Source: Thioclava arctica (GTDB lineage: Bacteria > Pseudomonadota > Alphaproteobacteria > Rhodobacterales > Rhodobacteraceae). Taken from it: 64,000 nucleotides of DNA. This document shows positions 25,333 to 33,063 of this stretch, piece after piece. The notes beneath the pieces are model-generated. The model did no database searches. It was not told where the DNA came from and saw only the letters and a program-made list of their open reading frames with translations. Each line of letters begins with the position of its first letter. The first letter of the stretch is position 1. The stretch lies in contig NZ_JBFRYC010000003.1 of assembly GCF_040892615.1 (NCBI RefSeq), forward strand, positions 124,001 through 188,000, given 5' to 3'. Both the position numbers and the translations under genes were made by a program.

Positions 25333-26640
25333 TCAAAGAACGTAACGGCTTAAATCGCTGTCACGAGTCAACGCCCCGATTTCCTTTTCAACGAATGCGG
25401 CATCAATCGTCACGCTTTCGCCTGCACGGTCGGGCGCGGTAAAGGCCAACTCCTCAAACACCCGTTCTATGACGGTATAGAGTCTGCGTGCGCCGATATT
25501 TTCAACCGAATAGTTCACCTCTGCAGCGATCCGGGCAAGCGCCTCAATGCCATCTTGCGTGAACTCAACACTGACGTCCTCAGTCGCCATCAGCGCCATA
25601 TATTGCCGGGTGAGCGCATTATCCGTCTCGGACAAGATTCGCGTGAAATCTTGTTCCGTCAAAGCGCGCAACTCGACCCGGATCGGCAGGCGACCCTGCA
25701 GTTCGGGCAGCAGATCCGAGGGTTTGGCGATGTGGAACGCGCCGCTGGCGATAAACAGGATATGATCGGTCTTCACCGGGCCATATTTGGTCGAGACGGT
25801 CGTGCCTTCGATCAAAGGGAGCAAATCGCGCTGCACCCCCTCGCGTGAGACATCCGCGCCGCGCGCATCGGCCCGCGCCGTCACCTTGTCAATTTCGTCG
25901 ATAAACACGATGCCGGAATTTTGCACCGCCTCAAGCGCGGCTGTTTTGACCTTTTCATCGTCCAACAGCTTGTCCGCCTCGTCCGAGATCAGCGCCTCAT
26001 AGCTTTGCGCGACCGTCATCTTGCGTTTGGCCGTGCGGTTGCCGCCGAACGCCTTGAACAGGTCTTGCAGACCCTGCATCTGCGTTTCCATGCCCGGTTG
26101 GCCGCCCATCATCCCCATCGGCATGCCACCTGAGGTGTCGGCGATCTCTACCTCGATCACCTTGTCGTCCAGCACGCCATCGCGCAGCTTCTTGCGAAAC
26201 ATCTCACGTGTGGCCTCACGCGCATCTGTGCCCGCCAAAGCCTCGATCACCCGATCTTCAGCCGATTTATGCGCCTGGGCCTTGACCGCCTCACGCATCT
26301 GTTCGCGGGTTTGCGTCATCGCCACATCGGTCAAATCGCGGATGATCTGTTCCACATCGCGCCCGACATAGCCAACTTCGGTGAACTTGGTCGCCTCAAC
26401 CTTGAGGAAGGGCGCGCGGGCCAGCTTGGCCAGACGGCGCGAAATCTCGGTCTTGCCGACCCCGGTCGGGCCGATCATCAGGATATTCTTGGGATAGACC
26501 TCATCGCGAATATCATCGGCCAGCTTATGGCGACGCCAGCGATTGCGCAGCGCCACGGCGACGGCACGCTTGGCTTCTTTCTGCCCGATAATGAACCGGT
26601 CGAGTTCGGAAACGATTTCGCGGGGGGTCAGATCGGTCAT
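25333..26640 (-). CDS. hslU: HslU ATPase of the HslUV protease
   Basis: 435 residues. This AAA+ unfoldase feeds substrates to the HslV peptidase. The start MTDLTPREIVSELDRFIIGQ is typical; Walker A is GPTGVGKTE and Walker B IVFIDEIDK. The I-domain insertion lies between them (about 110-235, including a Gly/Met-rich GGMPMGMMGGQ stretch), and sensor motifs and an ARRLYTVIERV block lie near the C-terminus. It ends ...RYVL, like the C-terminal tail that docks into HslV. It is separated from hslV by a membrane-protein gene. Confidence 0.97.
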   Translation of the reverse strand: MTDLTPREIVSELDRFIIGQKEAKRAVAVALRNRWRRHKLADDIRDEVYPKNILMIGPTGVGKTEISRRLAKLARAPFLKVEATKFTEVGYVGRDVEQIIRDLTDVAMTQTREQMREAVKAQAHKSAEDRVIEALAGTDAREATREMFRKKLRDGVLDDKVIEVEIADTSGGMPMGMMGGQPGMETQMQGLQDLFKAFGGNRTAKRKMTVAQSYEALISDEADKLLDDEKVKTAALEAVQNSGIVFIDEIDKVTARADARGADVSREGVQRDLLPLIEGTTVSTKYGPVKTDHILFIASGAFHIAKPSDLLPELQGRLPIRVELRALTEQDFTRILSETDNALTRQYMALMATEDVSVEFTQDGIEALARIAAEVNYSVENIGARRLYTVIERVFEELAFTAPDRAGESVTIDAAFVEKEIGALTRDSDLSRYVL

Positions 26641-26643
26641 GGA

Positions 26644-27705
26644 TCACTCCGTAACATAAGGCGGCAAACGAGACTTGCCGGGGAATTGTGGAAGCAGGCG
26701 CATCAGGCGGGTGCGCAGCTCGGTCCAGAACGAGCCAAGCGCGGTCAGCGCCAGCCCGATCAGGATCAGCACCACCCACCAACTGCGCGGATCGGCGGCA
26801 TCGCCAAACGCATAGAAGCTGAGAAAGATCATATAGCCGATGCCTGCGGTAAAGAATGACCGTCGGTCGATAATCAGCGCCAGCGCCGCGGCCACGATCA
26901 ACGCCACCAAAAGCAAGCCATACCCGGTGCCCGGCCCCATCTTGTAGAATGTCAGCGCTACGGTATTCACCAGCGCAGGCGCAGCCAGCACATGCAGCCA
27001 AAAGCCCGAGGCCGATTGCCGCCCCAGCCGGTACGGATCGCGCATATCAAACCAGATGCCGCCCGCCAACGCGAGACAGCCAAACAGCAGCATCGCCAGC
27101 GAGATTGACGAGCCGCGCGCAAGATCGAACATATCGACCGCCCGCGCCATCTCGACATTCGGTCCCAACCCCTTGGCAAGGTTAAGCAGGATTGCAAGCA
27201 CGCATAACCCGACCAAGAACATCGAAAAAGGCACGCGATAGCGCAAGAACCACGCGATCAGTGCCAACGCCGTAACGCCCAGCGCGAGGTTAAAACTTGG
27301 GTCCTCCGCGACAAAGCGCATGCCGAGCACAGGAATGCCGAGGAAACTCGCCAGAACCGCGCCCGCCAACGTCACCGTCAGCAGGATTGAGGGCAGCACC
27401 ATGCGGCGCTTGCGGGTGAAATACTCGGCAAACAGTGCGGTGAGGGGGATCAGGAAGATATAGCCACTGTGCCCGCCCAGAAACAGCAAGAAGCCAAACG
27501 AGCCCGTGATCAGGATCGCAAGGCCGACGGTCACGAAAATCTCGGCAAAACCGCGAAACAGCTCAAACGGTTCGTCCTCTGCCGGGAGGGCGGCACGACC
27601 GGAGATGCGGTTGGCGGCCAGTGCCATCACGCTCGCTGCCTGTGCCTCGCTCAGATGACCGGCGGCGACTGCAGCGCGCAGATCGTCCTTCGTGATCTCA
27701 CTCAC
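26644..27705 (-). CDS. DUF2157-like multi-pass membrane protein between hslV and hslU
   Basis: 353 residues. The first about 40 residues form a soluble helical segment (ITKDDLRAAVAAGHLSEAQA) like the N-terminus of DUF2157 proteins. About ten membrane helices follow, rich in Phe, Leu and Gly, ending in a charged WTELRTRLMRLLPQF stretch. I do not recognise a function. Its stop is three bases before the hslU start, and its start overlaps the hslV stop region by eight bases, so it is probably translated from the same message as the protease subunits. Confidence 0.7.
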   Translation of the reverse strand: MSEITKDDLRAAVAAGHLSEAQAASVMALAANRISGRAALPAEDEPFELFRGFAEIFVTVGLAILITGSFGFLLFLGGHSGYIFLIPLTALFAEYFTRKRRMVLPSILLTVTLAGAVLASFLGIPVLGMRFVAEDPSFNLALGVTALALIAWFLRYRVPFSMFLVGLCVLAILLNLAKGLGPNVEMARAVDMFDLARGSSISLAMLLFGCLALAGGIWFDMRDPYRLGRQSASGFWLHVLAAPALVNTVALTFYKMGPGTGYGLLLVALIVAAALALIIDRRSFFTAGIGYMIFLSFYAFGDAADPRSWWVVLILIGLALTALGSFWTELRTRLMRLLPQFPGKSRLPPYVTE

Positions 27706-28255
27706 CGATTGTCTCCACGGTCAGGTTTCCGTTGGTATAGACGCAAATATCGGCAGCGATTGCCATCGCCTTGCGCGCCACGGCCTCGGCGTCCAGATCG
27801 GCTTCCATCAAGCCACGCGCTGCCGCCAAGGCAAAATTCCCGCCCGAGCCAATCGCCGCGATGTCATTTTCCGGTTCAAGCACATCGCCCGCACCCGTCA
27901 GAACGAACAGATCCTTACCATCGGTCACGATCAGCATCGCCTCAAGATTGCGCAGATATTTGTCCATCCGCCAGTCTTTGGCCAGATCGACGCAGCTGCG
28001 CGCCAACTGGCCCGGTGATGCCTCGAGCTTTTTCTCAAGCCGTTCGAGCAAGGTAAAAGCATCCGCCGTCGATCCTGCGAAACCCGCAACGATATCATGC
28101 CCGCCGGGGCTAAGCCTGCGGACCTTGCGCGCAGTGCCCTTGATGACGGTCTGGCCAAGGCTCACCTGCCCATCGCCCGCCACGACCACGCGGCCCCCTT
28201 TGCGAACGCCAATGATCGTTGTGCCGTGCCAGCCGGGGAACTTGTCATCTGCCAT
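27698..28255 (-). CDS. hslV: HslV peptidase of the HslUV protease
   Basis: 185 residues from the ATG at 28255 (MADDKFPGWHGTTIIGVRKG). The catalytic N-terminal threonine of HslV corresponds to Thr12, so about 11 residues must be removed as a propeptide. E. coli HslV loses only the initiator Met. Other family blocks are VVVAGDGQVSLGQT, RRLSPGGHDIVAGFAGSTADAF and AIGSGGNFALAAARGL. It forms a double hexamer that degrades HslU-fed proteins, mainly under heat stress. A TTGCAG-N17-CATATC element upstream might be a promoter but is weak evidence. Confidence 0.95.
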   Translation of the reverse strand: MADDKFPGWHGTTIIGVRKGGRVVVAGDGQVSLGQTVIKGTARKVRRLSPGGHDIVAGFAGSTADAFTLLERLEKKLEASPGQLARSCVDLAKDWRMDKYLRNLEAMLIVTDGKDLFVLTGAGDVLEPENDIAAIGSGGNFALAAARGLMEADLDAEAVARKAMAIAADICVYTNGNLTVETIGE

Positions 28256-28346
28256 AACTACCTCCGTGTTATCGCAGATATGAGGCCGCAAGCCGCGCCC
28301 TGCAACCCCGCTTGCCCGGTTCGCCCGGGCGCGCTAGCGTCCGGCC

Positions 28347-29252
28347 ATGACAGAGCGACACCTCTCCATCTACCTTGACCCCACGACCCTCTCTCAGGTG
28401 CGCGAGGGACAGCACAATTTCTTTGCGCGTCTGATTGGCGCTTTGAAAGCCGTGGATTGGGGTGTCAACCTGCATGAAACCGGCCCAATCGCCCGGCGCG
28501 ATGCCCGCAATAAACCCGGCTACGCGCTGTATCACATGGAGCCACCAACGCACGCACGCGCCCTCACCTGTCGACGCAGCTATGTTGGCGCGTTTTGGCA
28601 TATTGAAGACAGCGCTGAACGCTGGGAATGGCCCGTCGCCAAGGCAGCATTCGACGCTGATGAAATTGACGGACAAGAGGCAGCCAAGTTCTTCGGAATA
28701 TGGAAAAATAGGCTCTATCCCGGCGTTAACCCGACGAATGAGCGCGATCTCGCACTGATCGCCTTGCAGGGCAAGCTGCGCGATCACCGCTCGTTTCAGG
28801 CGATGAGCCCGATCCAGATGATCGAAGAGGTCTTGGCGCGCCATGCGGGGCCCGTGGTGGCAACTTTGCACCCGAAAGAGATTTACACAGCTGACGAGAT
28901 CGCCGCGCTTGAGCAGATCGCGTCACGCTTTTCTCGCTTTCACTTTCAATTGGGCGGCTCGCCAGCCTTGCTGCCCAAATGCCAATTCGTCGCCACGCAG
29001 AACAGCGCCTTGGCGCTTGAGGGGTATTTCCTGCGCAAACCGGCAATCCTCTTTGCGAAGTCAGAGTTTCACCACATCGCAGGTTCGGTTTCGCGTGACG
29101 GCCTTGAAGCGGCGTTTCAATATCGCGATCAAACACCACCGGTCGCGCGTTATCTTTACTGGTTGTTACAACTCAACGCGCTGAACGCAGGCCGCCCTGA
29201 ATTCGAAGAGCGTCTGCGCGCTCATCTAAAGAATTTCGGCTGGCCGATATAA
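28347..29252 (+). CDS. Conserved hypothetical protein (possible GT-B-like fold)
   Basis: 301 residues, no signal peptide or membrane helix. N-terminal half: HNFFARLIGALKAVDWGVNLHE, then GYALYHMEPPTHARALTCRRSY and FWHIEDSAERWEWPV. C-terminal half: VVATLHPKEIYTADEIAALEQI, FQLGGSPALLPKCQFVATQNSALALEGYFLRKPAILFAKSEFHHI. The second half, with a His-Pro-Lys segment followed by a stretch about a visible object and a Ser-Ala-Leu-Ala-Leu-Glu-Gly turn, recalls the donor-binding half of capsule/Kdo-transferase-like GT-B enzymes. That is fold-level inference only. The gene is alone on its strand between hslV and trxA. Confidence 0.6.
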   Translation: MTERHLSIYLDPTTLSQVREGQHNFFARLIGALKAVDWGVNLHETGPIARRDARNKPGYALYHMEPPTHARALTCRRSYVGAFWHIEDSAERWEWPVAKAAFDADEIDGQEAAKFFGIWKNRLYPGVNPTNERDLALIALQGKLRDHRSFQAMSPIQMIEEVLARHAGPVVATLHPKEIYTADEIAALEQIASRFSRFHFQLGGSPALLPKCQFVATQNSALALEGYFLRKPAILFAKSEFHHIAGSVSRDGLEAAFQYRDQTPPVARYLYWLLQLNALNAGRPEFEERLRAHLKNFGWPI

Positions 29253-29253
29253 A

Positions 29254-29276
29254 AAAGGCGCCCGAAGGCGCCCTTT
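29254..29276. terminator. Bidirectional terminator between the 28.3-kb gene and trxA
   Basis: GGCGCC / GGCGCC stem (29257-29262 with 29267-29272), CGAA loop, A-rich before and T after, between two convergent genes. Confidence 0.75.
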
Positions 29277-29295
29277 CGTAGCAGTTTCAAAACCC

Positions 29296-29616
29296 TCAGA
29301 TCGACGATTCGATCCAGCTTTGCAGCGCGGCTTTGGGGGCGGCACCGACTTTATTCGAAACGACCTCGCCGTCCTTGAACAGGAACAGCGCCGGGATCCC
29401 GCGCACACCCAGCGTCGCCGGGCTGTCAGGGTTTTCATCGACGTTAATCTTCACAACTTTGATCTTGCCCGACATTTCTTCGGACAGTTCTTCAAGCGAC
29501 GGACCGATCATCCGGCAGGGGCCGCACCATTCGGCCCAGAAATCAACGACGACGGGAACGTCGGATTTGCGCACTTCTTCATCGAAAGTGGCGTCGGTAA
29601 CAGCAACGGTAGCCAT
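29296..29616 (-). CDS. trxA: Thioredoxin
   Basis: 106 residues with the redox motif WCGPC (Cys31 and Cys34) after VVDFWAE, plus the cis-proline region GIPALFLFKDGE. It is a cytosolic dithiol reductant for ribonucleotide reductase, methionine sulfoxide reductases and other enzymes. It lies 54 bases downstream of addA on the same strand; its own ribosome site (AGGAGG, on the minus strand) is clear. Confidence 0.97.
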   Translation of the reverse strand: MATVAVTDATFDEEVRKSDVPVVVDFWAEWCGPCRMIGPSLEELSEEMSGKIKVVKINVDENPDSPATLGVRGIPALFLFKDGEVVSNKVGAAPKAALQSWIESSI

Positions 29617-29670
29617 ATCAGCCTCCTGAAAATTCGGTTGGTGTGAACGTATGGTCCGCCCCGGCCTGCG

Positions 29671-32600
29671 TCAAGATACAGGGGGTGTGCGCAATGACGC
29701 ATCAAGCTGTGCGTCACTGAGCGGCATCACCTCGCCCGAGGCCGTCCACAAAATAGCGCAGCGCACTGGCATGCCAGGATGGATCAGGCGCAATGCCCCG
29801 CGATAGGCTGCCATCTGACGCACGATCCCGGTTGGCACCTGATCGGGCGTTTCGGGCACTACGGCGTTAGATTTGTAATCAAGCACACGAATTTCATCCG
29901 CATCAATCACTAGCCGGTCGATGAAGCCATGGATGCGCCGATGACCCAACTCGGGCAGTTCGGCGCTGATCTCGACCTCGGCCAGGGCACTCTCACTCAA
30001 CCAAGGCGCCAAGTTCGGGGCCGTCAAAACGCGAACAGCTTCGGCCAAAACAGGCTCTATTTCGTCCCAAAGCAGAGCGTCCTCCCCATAACCAAGAAGC
30101 GAGCGGGCGACGTCGGGCCACTCGGCTTGATCGCGCTGCGGCAGATGTTCGAGCAAAAGGTGCAATTGACGCCCACGTCGCTTCGCAGCCTCCTCATCAA
30201 GCAGCGCCCCCTCACCGGGCAACGCCTTGGCTCCGCCAAGGTCAGAGGGTGAAAGAGGCGCTTCGGTCTGCACGACATTTGGCGCAGACTGAAAGATCCA
30301 ATCGGGAAGCTCATTCACAGATGGTTCACGGGTATTGGCATGTGGGACACCCAAAGCCTCAGGCCAGTTGCCATGACTATGTCGCTGCAATTCGCCAAGG
30401 TCTTTTAGCGGCGCGCCACAGGCAGAAACCGTCTCTAGTCCCGCCAATTTCATGCCTTCAGCGATGCGCGAATACCAACTGTCCTCGCCCTCGCCCGTCT
30501 TGCCGGCGGCCGCGACGATCAACCATTTCTCTGCCCGCGTCATCGCCACATAAAGCAAGCGCAGCGCCTCCGCTTCGCGTTGCGCGGCGCTTCGTTGTTG
30601 CGCTTGACGTTGCGCATCGGGTGCGGCCTCTTTGGTGACGCTCCAGCCTGCGACCTCACCCTCCAAGCGCACCACCTGGGCATCGTTTTTCGGTTTGCGC
30701 TCCGCGGTATCGGGCAAGATCACGATCGGGGATTCCAGCCCCTTTGAGCCATGCACGGTCATCACCCGAATGGCACGCCCCGCCCCTTCCAGCTGGCGCT
30801 TGACCTCAACCTCGTCCGCCTCGAGCCATCCCAGAAACCCGGTCAGGCTTGGCACTTCGCTGCGTTCAAAGGCCAATGCCTGCGATATCAGTTCATCGAT
30901 GCCGTCTTCTGCCTCTGCACCCAACCGTGATAATAGCCGCTCACGCCCGGCATGACGCGTCAAAAGCCGCTCGATCAGCTCAAACGGTCGCAGAAAATCC
31001 GCTTGATCGCGCAAGTCGTGCAAGATTGCGAGCGTGTCGGGGCGCGTTTCAGATTTGCGCAGCGCCTGCCACAAATAGCCCTCGCGGGCATGCGCCAAGT
31101 CATAGACTTCCGCCTCGCTCCAACACAAAAGCGGTGAACGAAGCGCTTCGGCCAAAGACAAATCATCCTCGGGGGTCGCAAGAAACGCCAGAAGCGCGCG
31201 GATATCGCGCACCGCCAGCTCGGCACCCAATTTCAAGCGATCCGCACCCGCAACTTGCAAATTGGTCGCTTTGCACGCGCGAATGGTTTCAGCGAACAAA
31301 TCAGAACGCCGACGCACGAGGATCAGGAAATCGCCCTCATGCACCGGTCGCGCGCCCTCGGGTGCATCGCGATCTGGAATTTGGACGCCCTGATCAATCA
31401 TTGCGCGAATTTCAGACGCAATCGCGCGGGCCAGCACCACCGTATCCGAGGTTTCGCCCACCAGATCGACGGGATCTTGCCAGTCGCTGTCCTCTTTTTG
31501 GGTCTCTTGCGCGACCACTGGCCAGAGATCGACTCGCCCCGGCAACTCCGCCTGAAACGCGATGTGGTTTGGCGGCCCGCCCAGACCCTGCACCGCCCCC
31601 TGCGCAAAGCTGAGATCAACGACGCGCAAAATCGCTGCCGAAGAGCGAAAGGAATGCTCCAGTTCCAGCGGACGCAGCGGCGCGCCGATACCTTCGAATT
31701 TCGCCTGAAAGTGGCTCTGCATCGCCTCAAAATGCTCAAGGTCCGCACCTTGAAAGGAATAGATCGACTGCTTGCGATCCCCCACGACAAACAAAGTTCG
31801 ATCCGCCTCGCGCGCGCCCTGACCCGAGGTGAATTCATCTGCGATCCGTTCGATCACGCGCCACTGGCCGGGGCTGGTATCTTGGGCCTCATCAACCAGA
31901 ATATGATCAATGCCACCATCAAGCTTGAACAACACCCATTGCGCGACTGAGGGATTCGACAGAAGCGCCGCCGCTCGTTCAATCAGATCATCGAAATCAA
32001 GCCATCCTCGTTGCGCTTTGTAGCGCGCAATTCGAGGCAGATATATCTGTGCGAACCGATGCAGCACATGGCTGCGCTCTGCCGCAGCAAAGGCTAGTCG
32101 CTCTTCTCGGGCACTCGCCACCCGCTCGGCCAAATCCTTGAGCCCCTCGCAGACCGCCTCCCCAAGCTTGTTCTGCAAGGCCTTGGTCAAAAGTTTATCG
32201 CCCTTGGGGCCAAACGGCACCGTCGCGGTCCCCTTGTTGTTCATCACATCGGCCAAGCGTTCCAATGCAGTCAGATCAAGCGACTCAATTTGCGAGAATA
32301 CGACACCCAGCTTCTGGTCATTTGCACTGCTCGCCAAACAGGCAGGAGCGGCGGATTGGATCAACTCTAGATCACCCGCCTCAAAGACGCGGTTCGTGAT
32401 AGCTTGCGCCGTCAGATCACCGGGCAAACCATAGCTGCGGAAAATATCTGAGAGATTACGGCTTGGAATGAAAAAGGCTCTGTTCTGGCTGATTTCGCGA
32501 CAAATTACTCCAAGGTCTTCGCCAGAATAGGCCAGCAAAACCGCGTCGAGCACCGCGCGATCCGGGCCAAGCGCAATCTCTTCCAGAAGATCTTCGCGCA

Positions 32601-33063
32601 TCAAGTCGCCAGCGCGATCATCCATTTCGCTGAACCCATGAGGCACCTCAGCCTCCAAAGGAAACCGGCGCAAAAGCGAGGCGCAGAACGCGTGGATCGT
32701 TTGAATTTTCAGACCACCCGGCGTCTCGATCGCTTTCGCAAAAAGGCGTCGCGCGTCAGCAAGGCGTTCATCTGTAATCACACCCTCTTCGCCCAGATCT
32801 GCGAGATATGTCCGAAGCTTGACCTCCTCCATCATGGCCCAACCGCCAAGCAATTTCAAAAGCCGGTTCTGCATCTCTGCGGCAGCGGCCTTGGTGTAGG
32901 TGAGGCACAAAATCCGCTGCGGCTCGGTCCCGTTCAGCAGCATCCTTGCGACTCGATCGGTCAGAACCTTGGTCTTGCCCGAGCCCGCATTCGCGCCAAG
33001 CCAGACAGAATCGCGCGGCATAGAGGCCTGAATTTGCCGTTGGCTCGCCTCGTCACGACTCAT
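29671..33063 (-). CDS. addA: AddA helicase-nuclease subunit
   Basis: 1130 residues. This UvrD-type superfamily 1 helicase with a C-terminal RecB-like nuclease handles double-strand break ends together with AddB and prepares them for RecA. Walker A is GANAGSGKT near residue 25. The helicase motifs ILCLTYTKAAAAEM, DHILVDEAQDTSPGQW, VVGDRKQSIYSFQGAD, VMTVHGSKGLE and LLYVAMTRAEKWL follow in order. The nuclease motif HGFIDRLVIDADEIRVLDYKSN lies near 1060-1080. Length and order match alphaproteobacterial AddA. The start overlaps the addB stop by four bases. Confidence 0.96.
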   Translation of the reverse strand: MSRDEASQRQIQASMPRDSVWLGANAGSGKTKVLTDRVARMLLNGTEPQRILCLTYTKAAAAEMQNRLLKLLGGWAMMEEVKLRTYLADLGEEGVITDERLADARRLFAKAIETPGGLKIQTIHAFCASLLRRFPLEAEVPHGFSEMDDRAGDLMREDLLEEIALGPDRAVLDAVLLAYSGEDLGVICREISQNRAFFIPSRNLSDIFRSYGLPGDLTAQAITNRVFEAGDLELIQSAAPACLASSANDQKLGVVFSQIESLDLTALERLADVMNNKGTATVPFGPKGDKLLTKALQNKLGEAVCEGLKDLAERVASAREERLAFAAAERSHVLHRFAQIYLPRIARYKAQRGWLDFDDLIERAAALLSNPSVAQWVLFKLDGGIDHILVDEAQDTSPGQWRVIERIADEFTSGQGAREADRTLFVVGDRKQSIYSFQGADLEHFEAMQSHFQAKFEGIGAPLRPLELEHSFRSSAAILRVVDLSFAQGAVQGLGGPPNHIAFQAELPGRVDLWPVVAQETQKEDSDWQDPVDLVGETSDTVVLARAIASEIRAMIDQGVQIPDRDAPEGARPVHEGDFLILVRRRSDLFAETIRACKATNLQVAGADRLKLGAELAVRDIRALLAFLATPEDDLSLAEALRSPLLCWSEAEVYDLAHAREGYLWQALRKSETRPDTLAILHDLRDQADFLRPFELIERLLTRHAGRERLLSRLGAEAEDGIDELISQALAFERSEVPSLTGFLGWLEADEVEVKRQLEGAGRAIRVMTVHGSKGLESPIVILPDTAERKPKNDAQVVRLEGEVAGWSVTKEAAPDAQRQAQQRSAAQREAEALRLLYVAMTRAEKWLIVAAAGKTGEGEDSWYSRIAEGMKLAGLETVSACGAPLKDLGELQRHSHGNWPEALGVPHANTREPSVNELPDWIFQSAPNVVQTEAPLSPSDLGGAKALPGEGALLDEEAAKRRGRQLHLLLEHLPQRDQAEWPDVARSLLGYGEDALLWDEIEPVLAEAVRVLTAPNLAPWLSESALAEVEISAELPELGHRRIHGFIDRLVIDADEIRVLDYKSNAVVPETPDQVPTGIVRQMAAYRGALRLIHPGMPVRCAILWTASGEVMPLSDAQLDASLRTPPVS

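Noticed and set aside
28256..28346. Heat-shock sigma-32 promoter before hslV
   Set aside because: No clear CTTG and CCAT-type pair at the right spacing; a TTGCAG-N17-CATATC element is the best match but fits a housekeeping promoter loosely.
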